NCBI GenBank assembly: GCA_965227745.1
Contig: OZ245769.1
Span: 1,860,001 to 1,924,000 of the forward strand
Source of the DNA: GAS368 sp965227745
GTDB taxonomy: Bacteria; Verrucomicrobiota; Verrucomicrobiia; Opitutales; Opitutaceae
Direction: 5' to 3'
DNA: 64,000 nt
Below, piece by piece: positions 52,960-61,198 of this stretch. Numbering within the stretch: the stretch's first letter is position 1; each line of letters starts with the position of its first letter. Both the position numbers and the translations under genes were made by a program. The notes under the pieces are model-generated. The model was not told the DNA's origin and ran no database searches. It saw only the letters and a program-made list of their open reading frames with translations.

Positions 52960-54777
52960 TTATTTTCGCTGGAGCACTAAAATATCGAATTCGAACTCGG
53001 GGATCTTGATCCGCTTGGCCGGCTCGTACTGCGGCTTAAGCTCGTCAATGGCCTTGAGGATTTCCCGCTGCCCGGACGGCCGGCCTCCGCGGAAAAACTC
53101 CTCGCGCTGGGCGATCCACGCCTCGGGCAAATCGGCCACTACGATCGTAGCCGGGGGATGCGCCCGCAAAGTCTCGGCGTCCTGCTTGGCCACGGAATCC
53201 GGGCAAACGTCGAAATAAGGCACCGGGGCATACGCACCAGTAGGCCGGTCGGTGATCCAGTTGAGGATCGGGAAAAAGGGGAAGGTATATAAAGTATCCT
53301 TCGGCTGCCGCCCGAGTTGCGCGGAGGCCACTAGTTCGGAAATACCGCGAGTTACTGTCGGTGAAGCGCGAATGCCGCGGAGATGAGGCAGGAACGAGTC
53401 GAACGGTACTACGTCCTGAAGTTGATCTTTTTCCCGCCAAGATTCCCACGAGTAAATCATGTCTTTTCGCAAGGACACGGCAATAATAACCAGCCAAAGG
53501 CCGAGCCCCCCTACGGCGAACATTTTGAAACGCTTACCCCAAATGGCCTGATAATCAGCCAGCCACGCAATCGCGAGAGGTACTAGAGGCAAAAGCCCCC
53601 AAGGCTCGCGTGACTTTCCCGCCGACCAATTGTAAACGTAAACTTGCATCAATCCAAATACGCAAATGGTAAAAAGACCTGTTAACTGCGGGGACTTTCG
53701 ATGCTGACTCGATTGACTTATCGCAATCCAGAGGCCCGCAATAAGAGCAAAATCTGAAAACCCATTATAGGCAGTTCGAGAAGGTAAGCGCGTCGATGTA
53801 GCCGTTGCCAGTATCACCGCCGTAACTGCAGAAATTGAAAAGAACAATAGAATCAAATTCTGGTTAGAATTCTTATGTAAGGCGCTGCTCTCATGATTTA
53901 GACCACTATCCTGCCTTCTAAGCGTCATAAAGAGAACCACAGCAAGAATCAGAATCGCGGTTGAAAAAATTATTTGACTACTTTCGAAATAATTAGAAAA
54001 GGGTCGCATCAATATCGAACTTAAACTGCCCTTACTACTAGATCCATTCGCCATGGCCGAGAGGAAGGCATATAAGCTCGATGTTTTTAGAAAGTATCCG
54101 ACAGCGATCAGTCCGGGAATGGATGCACCCATCAGCCCATAGCATAAAAGCGGGAGACTGCGCCCTCCTGCGTATTGATAGTAAGCTAAGGCGAAAACTA
54201 ATGCCCCACACAACCCGATGCCCGTTGTGTGTTTCGTTAAAAAGCAACAAGTTGCGAACACTCCCGCCAGCACGCCAAATACAACCTGCCGTCGGCCGGT
54301 TGATTCAGCTGCAATCGCGAGGAGCCAACAACAAACTACTGCGAACAAAATGGCTTCGATGGTGTAGTAGTACACCGTATCCATGAAATGCAACGAAAAG
54401 ATTATAACTCCACAAGTGGCTCCAACAAAAGCGGCAAATGAGGTGAAGTATCGCCTCATCCAAAGGTACAGCACCGCAGCCAGAAGGATTCTCTCGAAGA
54501 TTCCAAATAGACGGTAAACCTCCAAAGTATCGGGAAATACACTGGTAATGAGCGCACCTATGTAAACGCTCAGCGGCGTCGTAAATAGATAGAAGTCGCG
54601 ATATGGCACCAACCCAGACTTCACTAAACTTGAGTAGTACGGAAACCAACCTTCAAGGCTCGCACCCAAATAACTAAATGACCACCATCGCATGAACGCA
54701 TATACTACCACCGCTATCAATAGCAGCGGCACTAGTGTACTCCGAATGCTTAAGTCATGCTTTTTGGGTGTAATCAT
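52960..54777 (-). CDS. Polytopic GT-C-like membrane glycosyltransferase
   Basis: This 605-residue protein has about ten or more TM segments. Its first loop has ASLEGWFPYYSSLVKSGLVP followed by YRDFYLFTTPLS, the YRDF-type loop motif seen in GT39-like GT-C proteins. The soluble C-terminal part (about 430-605) follows. Base composition is strikingly lower in G+C than in the flanking genes (17 of 60 bases G/C at 53941-54000), pointing to separate acquisition. It lies six bases after the TPP enzyme start side and four bases from the SDR stop, so it is in the CDP-sugar operon. It may use a polyprenyl-linked sugar outside the membrane. Confidence 0.65.
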   Translation of the reverse strand: MITPKKHDLSIRSTLVPLLLIAVVVYAFMRWWSFSYLGASLEGWFPYYSSLVKSGLVPYRDFYLFTTPLSVYIGALITSVFPDTLEVYRLFGIFERILLAAVLYLWMRRYFTSFAAFVGATCGVIIFSLHFMDTVYYYTIEAILFAVVCCWLLAIAAESTGRRQVVFGVLAGVFATCCFLTKHTTGIGLCGALVFALAYYQYAGGRSLPLLCYGLMGASIPGLIAVGYFLKTSSLYAFLSAMANGSSSKGSLSSILMRPFSNYFESSQIIFSTAILILAVVLFMTLRRQDSGLNHESSALHKNSNQNLILLFFSISAVTAVILATATSTRLPSRTAYNGFSDFALIAGLWIAISQSSQHRKSPQLTGLFTICVFGLMQVYVYNWSAGKSREPWGLLPLVPLAIAWLADYQAIWGKRFKMFAVGGLGLWLVIIAVSLRKDMIYSWESWREKDQLQDVVPFDSFLPHLRGIRASPTVTRGISELVASAQLGRQPKDTLYTFPFFPILNWITDRPTGAYAPVPYFDVCPDSVAKQDAETLRAHPPATIVVADLPEAWIAQREEFFRGGRPSGQREILKAIDELKPQYEPAKRIKIPEFEFDILVLQRK

Positions 54778-54781
54778 TTAG

Positions 54782-55846
54782 TTACTGTCGCTCAGTCTGG
54801 CACGCCCAAGCCATGGTGCGGCAGATGGCTTCCGACAAAGAGACGGTTATAGTCAAATTTAACTCGGCTTGGGCTCGCTGGACGGAAGGCACGTAAGAGT
54901 GCGGCGCGGCGCCCGGGGTTAATTTGCCTAAAACGACGACTTCGATCGGCTTAGCCGCAGCTTGGGCTACCTGCCGAGCTAAATCGGCAATTGAGATAGC
55001 TTCGTCCGCTCCAACATTCCACGCGCGAATTCCGGCGGGAGCCCTCAACAGTATCGTCCAAAGCCACACAGCTAGATCGGAGCCATAAAGATATGAACGC
55101 AGCGGCGTGCCATCGCCCTTGATAGTGATAGCGCGGCCCTTCAGCGCATCTTGGATGAAATCGTAAGCAGCAAACCCACCCTGTGCGGGAAGATACGGGC
55201 CGATAAAGGCGAATCCACGCGCGCATGACACCGCGAGCATAGGATTCGCACGTGCGGCACAGGCAGCGAGAAACTCGGCGACCCGCTTGGCTTCAGCGTT
55301 GGCCGAAGTCGCGGTGAGCGGATCGGGGCCACCGTAAAATGTCTCGCGTACGCCCTCTCCCTGAAACGGTGGAATCGTACCGTAGACAGCTCCGGTGCTG
55401 GCGAGAAGAAACCGGGTGGCTCCGGATTGTGCCGCGAAATCCAACACGCGTTGTGTGCCATTTACAATAACGTCGAAAAAACCTCTGGGATCAGAATCGT
55501 GGAAAGACTTGGGGCCGGTCGATCCGAAGTGAGCTACGTAATCAAAACACCCCGGCGGAAATGCAAAGGTACAGACATCGCCCTCAAGCAGGCGTACGCA
55601 GCGGTGAGACGCCAAATGCGCGGCTTCGCCTTGGGCAAAGGCCGCCGGATTTCGAGACAATACCACTACTTCGCAATCGAACCCTAGCGCATCTGCGGCA
55701 GAGGTCACCAACTCCAAAAACCAGCTCCCGAAAAATCCGGTGCCGCCGGTCAAAAAGATTCGTTTCCCCGCCACCTGCGACCAAAGATCAACTGTGCGCG
55801 CAACGGCCTGCGCGCAATCTTCAGCGATGATCGGGTGTCGGGCCAC
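54782..55846 (-). CDS. NAD-dependent epimerase/dehydratase (extended SDR) lacking the catalytic Tyr
   Basis: This 354-residue extended SDR has the Rossmann motif FLTGGTGFFGSW, VAHFGSTGP, and S150-T151 in LLASTGAVYG, as in sugar-nucleotide epimerases and dehydratases. The catalytic YxxxK is replaced: the aligned stretch is SANAEAKRVAEF, giving N183 where Tyr is expected and K187 retained. Later motifs (GDGTPLRSYLYGSDLAVWLW, AWNVGADEAISIADLA) are normal. It sits between rfbH and the GT-C gene in the CDP-sugar operon. It could be a 4-keto-sugar reductase with another acid, an epimerase with changed chemistry, or inactive. Confidence 0.85.
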   Translation of the reverse strand: MARHPIIAEDCAQAVARTVDLWSQVAGKRIFLTGGTGFFGSWFLELVTSAADALGFDCEVVVLSRNPAAFAQGEAAHLASHRCVRLLEGDVCTFAFPPGCFDYVAHFGSTGPKSFHDSDPRGFFDVIVNGTQRVLDFAAQSGATRFLLASTGAVYGTIPPFQGEGVRETFYGGPDPLTATSANAEAKRVAEFLAACAARANPMLAVSCARGFAFIGPYLPAQGGFAAYDFIQDALKGRAITIKGDGTPLRSYLYGSDLAVWLWTILLRAPAGIRAWNVGADEAISIADLARQVAQAAAKPIEVVVLGKLTPGAAPHSYVPSVQRAQAELNLTITVSLSEAICRTMAWACQTERQ

Positions 55847-55886
55847 GGCAGCTAAATTTGGCGGCGCAGATCGCAGTCAGGTTTAC

Positions 55887-57398
55887 TTATCGCGCCCTCA
55901 CAAAGCTCCGGATCGTCTCGATTTCGTGGGCGAGCATTGCTTGGGTGAGGCCGGGGTAGGTGCCGAGGAAGATGGCGCGGTGCATGATTTCGTCGGCACC
56001 CGGGTTTTCGGCGACGACGCGGAAGGAGGTGGGGCGGTCTTTCTTGAGTTGGACGAAGACGGGTTGGCGGAGGAGGTTGCCGCCGAAGAGCATGCGGTTG
56101 CCGATCTTATTTTGGTCGAGGTGGCGGCCGAGGTCGGTATGGGAGAAGGGGGCGTTCGCTTTGACGCGGATCATGAAGCCGAACCAGGAGCAATCCGTGC
56201 GGCAGCCGGAGCTATCCCACGTAAAGGAGTTCTGCATGCTGCCCTGGCCGCCGGCTTTCCACGCGGTGGCGTGGGTGGGCAGGGAGAAATCGAAGAACTC
56301 TTCGAGGCCGGCGAGACCGGCGCGGAGGGTTTCCCAATTTTGTTTACGGGCTTCGATGAAGGCCGGGAGCTTCTTCAACTGCTGGCGACCGATGGCGGCC
56401 TGCGGGTCGAGGGGCTTCAGGTTGTAGCCGAGGTGGCTGTAAATGTACTTGTGGTCGTAGCCCTTGGGGAGCTCGCCGAGCTGCCACTGGAAGCGCTTGC
56501 CGCAGGTATCGTCCTTGCCGCTGGCGCACCAGCAGTCGCGGCCCCAGTCGCGGAAGCTTTCCGCATAGGTCTTGAGCGGCGGGCGGTGGACGATGTTGAC
56601 CGCCCCACCCTCGCCCATCGTGAGATGGTGCGGAGGATAAAACGACTGCGTGGAGATGTCGCCCCAGGTGCCGGTGTAGCGCGTGATGTGCGTGCCGTTG
56701 GAGGGGATGCCGGGCGAGTTGGTGGTGAAGCCGAGGGCCTTGGCGCGCTCGATGGGCATCGAGTAGGAACAGCCCAGGGCGTCGCAGTTATCCTCGATGA
56801 GCCAGAGGTCGTACTTGCGGCAGAATTCGAGGACGGCGCCGAGGTCGAAGGGATTGCCCAGCGTGTGGGCGATCATCACGGCCTTGGTCTTGCCGGCGGC
56901 GTAGGCGCTTTCGAGCTGATCGACGCGCACATTGCCCGTGGCGGGATCGTTGTCGATGAAGACGGGGATGGCACCGTACTGGATGATCGGGGCGACGGTG
57001 GTCGGGAAACCGGCGGCGACGGTGATCACTTCATCGCCCGGCATGAGGCGCTTGTGCGCCGGGAGCTTGTGGGTCGTGAGCGCGGAGAGGGCGATGAGAT
57101 TGGCGGAGGAGCCGGAATTGACGAGGAGCGAGTGCTTCACGCCGAGGAGCGTGGCGAGTTCCTTTTCAAAGGCTTCGCCCTCGGGCCCGAGGGTGAGCCA
57201 GAAATCCAAGGTCGAGCCGACGGCGGCCTCGACTTCGTCGGCATTGAAGACGCGGCCGGCGTAGGGAATCGTCTGACCAGGCTTCCACTCGGACCGGGTG
57301 GTGTCGTCGCCGGGGCGCTGGGCACCGTGCATGAGGGTGGAATATTCGCGCGTCAGGCGAAGGATCTCGGCTTTGAGTTCGGCAGGCGACTTGGACAT
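55887..57398 (-). CDS. rfbH: CDP-4-dehydro-6-deoxyglucose 3-dehydratase (E1, RfbH/DdhC)
   Basis: This 503-residue PMP-dependent enzyme removes the 3-hydroxyl of CDP-4-keto-6-deoxyglucose. The fold is that of DegT/AryC1 aminotransferases (LLVNSGSSANL, LIEDNCDALGC), but the PLP-Lys is replaced by His in SFYPPHHLTMGEGG (257-258), the mark of this family. The [2Fe-2S] cysteines are present as C289-x-C291-x7-C299 in DCWCASGKDDTC, with C210 upstream. The spacing C210 to C289 (78 residues) is longer than the family's usual 57, because of an insertion of about 20 residues (about 217-238). E1 needs a reductase partner (RfbI/DdhD type), not seen in this window. Confidence 0.93.
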   Translation of the reverse strand: MSKSPAELKAEILRLTREYSTLMHGAQRPGDDTTRSEWKPGQTIPYAGRVFNADEVEAAVGSTLDFWLTLGPEGEAFEKELATLLGVKHSLLVNSGSSANLIALSALTTHKLPAHKRLMPGDEVITVAAGFPTTVAPIIQYGAIPVFIDNDPATGNVRVDQLESAYAAGKTKAVMIAHTLGNPFDLGAVLEFCRKYDLWLIEDNCDALGCSYSMPIERAKALGFTTNSPGIPSNGTHITRYTGTWGDISTQSFYPPHHLTMGEGGAVNIVHRPPLKTYAESFRDWGRDCWCASGKDDTCGKRFQWQLGELPKGYDHKYIYSHLGYNLKPLDPQAAIGRQQLKKLPAFIEARKQNWETLRAGLAGLEEFFDFSLPTHATAWKAGGQGSMQNSFTWDSSGCRTDCSWFGFMIRVKANAPFSHTDLGRHLDQNKIGNRMLFGGNLLRQPVFVQLKKDRPTSFRVVAENPGADEIMHRAIFLGTYPGLTQAMLAHEIETIRSFVRAR

Positions 57399-57440
57399 GA
57401 TAAATGGAGAGTGGGAAAAGCTGATGCTGAGACGTGATCG

Positions 57441-58565
57441 TCAGGCGTTCGTGCGTTTGGCCCAAGCGACACCGCGAGCGAGCGCGGACGCCTGATAGTC
57501 GTCGATCTGACGCATCGTCAGGGAGTGCGCGGCGGTGGCATCGGCCGTGGTCACGCGGTACCACTCGACGGTCTCGCGGATCGTATCCTCGAAATTCCAC
57601 GCGGGCTGCCAGCCGAGGAAGTGGTGCGCCTTGTCGGTCGCGAGATTGAGGAGCTTGGCCTCGTGCACGGCGTGCGGGTCGCTCTTGTCTTCCCAGCGGC
57701 CGGGCCAGTGCTTAAGGACTTCCTGCACGAGCTCGGCGACCGTGCGATTCGAGGTGAGCGCGGGACCGAAATTAAAACCCGAGGCGAGGTGGCCCGAAAA
57801 CGCGCTGAGGCGCGAATCGAAGAGGCAGGCGCCCAGCCAGAGGTAGCCGCTGAGCGGCTCGAGAACGTGCTGCCAGGGGCGAGTGGCGATCTTGTTGCGC
57901 ACCGGGATGGACTCGCTGCGCTGCAGGGCGCGGATACAATCCGGCACGATGCGATCGAGGGCCCAATCGCCACCGCCGATGACATTACCCGCGCGCGCAG
58001 ACGCGAGTTTGACCGCGGGCGTGCGCGAGGCGGACGAAAAATAAGAGCGGCGATACGCGGAAATGACGAGTTCGGCTGCGCCCTTCGAAGAGCTATAGGG
58101 ATCGTAGCCGCCCATCGCGTCTTCCTCGCGATAGCTGTGCACCCACTCGCGGTTTTCGTAGCACTTGTCGGTCGTGATGGAGACGACGGTGCAGGGGGTG
58201 CGCAGGCCGCGGACGGCCTCAAGCACATTGACCGTGCCCATGACATTGACCGCATAGGTCTCGACCGGGATGTCGTACGAGAGACGGACGAGGGGCTGCG
58301 CGGCGAGATGGAAGACGAAATCCGGGCACGTCTCCTCAACGACCTTCTTCACCGCGGCGAGATCGCGCACATCGCCGCGAACGTCGCGCAGACGCGAGCT
58401 GAGGCCAAGCTGATCGAACAGGGCGGGCTTGGTCGCGGGATCGAGGGCGAAGCCAGTGACATCGGCGCCGAGGCTCACGAGCCATTCGGACAGCCACGAG
58501 CCCTTGAAGCCGGTGTGACCGGTCACGAGGACGCGCTTGCCGCGATAAGTATCAGCGAAGGCCAT
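57441..58565 (-). CDS. rfbG: CDP-glucose 4,6-dehydratase
   Basis: This 374-residue extended SDR makes CDP-4-keto-6-deoxyglucose. The Rossmann motif is VLVTGHTGFKGSWLSEWL, whose HTGFKGSW form is specific to CDP-glucose dehydratases. It also has FHLAAQPLVRLSYDIPVETY, VSITTDKCYENREW and the catalytic YDPYSSSKGAAELV (YxxxK), then ARAGNVIGGGDWALDRIVPD. ATG 58565 leaves a five-base gap to the rfbF stop; the frame to 58589 is within rfbF. Together with RfbF and RfbH it builds the CDP-deoxysugar core of the locus. Confidence 0.95.
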   Translation of the reverse strand: MAFADTYRGKRVLVTGHTGFKGSWLSEWLVSLGADVTGFALDPATKPALFDQLGLSSRLRDVRGDVRDLAAVKKVVEETCPDFVFHLAAQPLVRLSYDIPVETYAVNVMGTVNVLEAVRGLRTPCTVVSITTDKCYENREWVHSYREEDAMGGYDPYSSSKGAAELVISAYRRSYFSSASRTPAVKLASARAGNVIGGGDWALDRIVPDCIRALQRSESIPVRNKIATRPWQHVLEPLSGYLWLGACLFDSRLSAFSGHLASGFNFGPALTSNRTVAELVQEVLKHWPGRWEDKSDPHAVHEAKLLNLATDKAHHFLGWQPAWNFEDTIRETVEWYRVTTADATAAHSLTMRQIDDYQASALARGVAWAKRTNA

Positions 58566-58570
58566 GTTGC

Positions 58571-59341
58571 TTAAGCCCAAGTCTTCCACGGCGCCTTGCC
58601 GGAGGCCCAGAGTTCTTCGAGCAGTTGCTTGTCACGGAGCGTGTCCATCGGCTGCCAGAAACCGCTGTGCTTGTAGATGCTGAGCTGGTCGGACTTCGCG
58701 AGCGCTTCGAGGGGCTGGCGCTCCCACGTGATCGAATCATTCTCGATCAGATCGGTCACCGACGGCTCGAGGACGAAGAAGCCGCCATTGATCCAGTTAC
58801 CGTCGCCCGCGGGCTTTTCCTGGAAGCTGCGAACCTGATGGCCATCGATATCCAGCGCGCCGAAGCGACCGGGGGGCTGCACGCCCGTGATCGTCGCCTT
58901 GCGCCCCTGCGCGCGGTGAAAGGCGATGGAGGCCGTGATGTCGACATTGCCGACGCCATCGCCGTAGGTGAAGCAGAAGGTCTCGCCGCCGAGGTAATCG
59001 CGCACCCGCTTGAGGCGACCGCCGGTCATGGTGGCCTCGCCTGTATCCACAATCGTCACCCGCCACGGCTCAGAGCGGCGCTGGTGGACCTCCATGCGGT
59101 TCTCCTTCATGTCGAAGGTGACATCCGACATGTGCAGGAAGTAATTCGCGAAGTACTCCTTGATGACGTAGCCCTTGTAACCGGCGCAAATGACGAAGTC
59201 ATTGATGCCATGCGCGGAGTAGCACTTGAGCACGTGCCAGAGGATCGGGCGGCCGCCGACCTCGATCATGGGCTTCGGCTTGAGATGGGTCTCTTCACTG
59301 ATGCGCGTGCCGAGACCACCGGCGAGAATGACTGCTTTCAT
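58571..59341 (-). CDS. rfbF: Glucose-1-phosphate cytidylyltransferase
   Basis: This 256-residue enzyme makes CDP-glucose from CTP and glucose-1-phosphate. It opens MKAVILAGGLGTRISEETHL followed by KPKPMIEVGGRPILWHVLK, the nucleotidyltransferase signature with the basic Lys pair. FCFTYGDGVGNVDI contains the metal-binding Asp. SGFWQPMDTLRDKQLLEELW near the C-terminus is typical of RfbF. It leads the CDP-sugar operon, and its promoter should lie in the 130-base gap upstream, where two hairpins also occur. Confidence 0.96.
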   Translation of the reverse strand: MKAVILAGGLGTRISEETHLKPKPMIEVGGRPILWHVLKCYSAHGINDFVICAGYKGYVIKEYFANYFLHMSDVTFDMKENRMEVHQRRSEPWRVTIVDTGEATMTGGRLKRVRDYLGGETFCFTYGDGVGNVDITASIAFHRAQGRKATITGVQPPGRFGALDIDGHQVRSFQEKPAGDGNWINGGFFVLEPSVTDLIENDSITWERQPLEALAKSDQLSIYKHSGFWQPMDTLRDKQLLEELWASGKAPWKTWA

Positions 59342-59404
59342 GTGGAGGGGGTTGAGCTAGATTTAGGAAAATCGAACCGAGTACAAACTCCGAGCTTCGC
59401 CCCG

Positions 59405-59425
59405 TCGCTTCCAGGCAGGAAGCGA
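59405..59425. repeat. Hairpin in the rfbF upstream region
   Basis: TCGCTTCC and GGAAGCGA are perfect 8-base arms around a 5-base loop, 64 bases before rfbF. It has no T run on either side, so it is not a standard terminator. It could fold in the rfbF leader RNA or mark a protein site. Confidence 0.4.
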
Positions 59426-59429
59426 TAGA

Positions 59430-59466
59430 GGAAAAGAAAATATCCGGCCGACGGGCGAAGCCCGCC
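59430..59466 (-). terminator. Possible terminator after the GbsR-like regulator
   Basis: In the minus direction a GC stem (CGGGC/GCCCG with loop TTC, extended by a G-T and a G-C pair) begins just after the regulator stop. A T-rich stretch (ATATTTTCTTTTCC) follows about nine bases after the stem. The distance makes it a weak candidate. Confidence 0.35.
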
Positions 59467-59471
59467 CGCTC

Positions 59472-60047
59472 TCAACCAAGCTTCAAGAGACCACGCAGAA
59501 TCGGCAGGACGGACGAGGCCTTGTCATGCCAGTTCTGGACGTGCTTGATGCGTTGACGGAGAATTTTGGCCGAGGCCGGGCGCCCGGAAGGCACGTTTTT
59601 GCCCATCGCCTTTAGGCGCTGATTACCGGCGGTCAACTGACGCTGCAGGCGCTCGGCGATCCAACGATCCGCGAGTTTGCGCAGTTCGAGGTCGGGCTGG
59701 AAAAATTCGCGGCGGTCGGCCTCGTGATGGACGACCTTGAGGGCGCCCACTTCGCGCAGGACCTTCAGACCCTGGCTGATGGAGCCGGCACTCAGGCCGA
59801 TGCGATGCTGGATATCGGAAAAGCTCAGCGGCTCCGCGCTCGCAAAACAGGTGCCGTAGATCGTCGCGAGGGACTTCGGCACGCCGAGGAGCTCGGCCGA
59901 CTCGACGAAAAACTCGATCACACTGGCCTCGAACACCGCGTCCTCATTCGCGCCATTGGCAGCGTGGGAGCCATTCACCCCATTCGCTCGCACCAAGCCC
60001 GCAGTCTCGGGATTGTCGGACGTGGAGAGATTAGCGGGAGCGCCCAT
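59472..60047 (-). CDS. GbsR/MarR-type winged-helix transcriptional regulator
   Basis: From ATG 60047 the protein has 191 residues. An Asn/Gly/Ala-rich N-terminal tail (about 1-35) is followed by a winged-helix domain (about 40-125) with LLGVPKSLATIYGTCFASAE, LSFSDIQHRIGLSAGSISQG (helix-turn-helix) and KVVHHEADRREFF (wing). The form is that of GbsR-like MarR relatives. A basic C-terminal helix follows. The upstream frame to 60209 crosses an inverted repeat and A/T-rich DNA and is rejected. It stands between the CDP-sugar operon and the sugar ABC transporter, and could control either or itself. Confidence 0.82.
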   Translation of the reverse strand: MGAPANLSTSDNPETAGLVRANGVNGSHAANGANEDAVFEASVIEFFVESAELLGVPKSLATIYGTCFASAEPLSFSDIQHRIGLSAGSISQGLKVLREVGALKVVHHEADRREFFQPDLELRKLADRWIAERLQRQLTAGNQRLKAMGKNVPSGRPASAKILRQRIKHVQNWHDKASSVLPILRGLLKLG

Positions 60048-60083
60048 GTTGTTCACGATCAAAATGCAGGCGGGATGCCATTT

Positions 60084-60119
60084 CAATTCAAAATGAACTG
60101 AATTGGTGAAGTTATTCAC
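60084..60119. promoter_or_regulatory. Paired inverted repeats upstream of the GbsR-like gene, likely operator
   Basis: Two palindromes stand next to each other: CAATTCA/TGAATTG (7-base arms, 8-base spacer, 60084-60105) and GTGAA/TTCAC (5-base arms, 4-base spacer, 60106-60119). They lie 37-72 bases before the chosen ATG in an A/T-rich patch, as expected for an autoregulatory site of a dimeric winged-helix protein. Confidence 0.45.
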
Positions 60120-60226
60120 AATGGAAATCGCAACTAGCTGATGATTGGGAACTAAAGTAATTAGGTAAACCACCCCGGGGCGAGAAAACGCTACGCTCCC
60201 TTTGGGCAATCACCGGACAGCCTGGG

Positions 60227-61186
60227 CTACTCGCCTTTGCCCTGACGCAGACGATCGATAAATACTGCGACGATGATGACGAGGCCGATGATGAATTCCT
60301 GAATGTAGGTGGGCCAGCCCATCTGCTGGGTGCCGTTGCGGAGGATGGCCATGATGAGGGCACCGATCATGGAGCCAAGGATCGTTCCGACTCCACCGGA
60401 GAGACTGGCTCCGCCGATGATGACGGCGGCGATGACGTCGAGTTCGAGGCCGACGGCTACTGTGGGGTCGCCTTGGCGCAGGCGAGAAAGCTGGAACAGG
60501 CCGGCAATGCCGAAAAGACACCCGGCCAGAACGTAAACAAGAATCTTGAGCCGCAACGTGGGGACGCCACAGAGGCGCGCGGTTGCTTCATTGGAGCCGA
60601 GGGCGAAGATGTGGCGGCCGAAGACGGTGTTTTTCAGCATCAAGGCGATAAACACGGCAAGCAGTACAGTAGCGATCACGCCCACAGGCAGCGCATAGCC
60701 AAAAGGGTCAGCGGTGGTCATCCACTGGTTGATGGGTGATGCGTCATAGTTTACCGTCTGGTTGTCGGCGCCCCATTTACCGATGGCGCGAAACATACTC
60801 AGGGTGCCTAGGGTAATGATGAAAGGCGGCATGCGCAGCGCTGCGATCATGGTTCCGTTGGCCAGGCCGATGAGACCACCGGCCAAGACGACCGTGAGCA
60901 CGGTGAACAGCGTGCCGTGGCCGCGCTGGATCATCATTGCACCGCAAACGCTAGTGAAGGCGATGCTCGAGCCCGCGGAGAGGTCAATGCCGCCGCTAAC
61001 GATGATGAGCGTCATGCCGATGGCGGCAACAGCCACGACCACGGTCTGGGTGAGGATGATCTTGAAATTGTGGTACGAAAGGAAGAACTCCCGCGTCTCG
61101 GCGGGTATCGCGAAGGCGACGATCACCAGCAGCAGGCCGAGAAATGGGCCGCCTTTCGCGAGAGCTTTTTTCAGGGTGTCGTTCAT
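60227..61186 (-). CDS. Ribose-type sugar ABC transporter permease (RbsC-like)
   Basis: This 319-residue inner-membrane protein has eight to ten TM segments. GMTLIIVSGGIDLSAGSSIA is the near-invariant RbsC/XylH-family stretch, and ALGSNEATARLCGV, followed by VAVGLELDVIAAVIIGGASL and SGGVGTILGSMIGAL, completes the family pattern. It would form a homodimeric channel with the ATPase encoded 12 bases upstream. It is the last gene of the rbsB-A-C-like set. Confidence 0.93.
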   Translation of the reverse strand: MNDTLKKALAKGGPFLGLLLVIVAFAIPAETREFFLSYHNFKIILTQTVVVAVAAIGMTLIIVSGGIDLSAGSSIAFTSVCGAMMIQRGHGTLFTVLTVVLAGGLIGLANGTMIAALRMPPFIITLGTLSMFRAIGKWGADNQTVNYDASPINQWMTTADPFGYALPVGVIATVLLAVFIALMLKNTVFGRHIFALGSNEATARLCGVPTLRLKILVYVLAGCLFGIAGLFQLSRLRQGDPTVAVGLELDVIAAVIIGGASLSGGVGTILGSMIGALIMAILRNGTQQMGWPTYIQEFIIGLVIIVAVFIDRLRQGKGE

Positions 61187-61198
61187 CGGAAAATGAAA

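Noticed and set aside
55740..57437. Open frame of about 565 codons on the plus strand opposite rfbH
   Set aside because: It is a long Gly/Ala/Val/Glu-rich shadow; RfbH on the minus strand has its PMP-site His and Fe-S cysteines.
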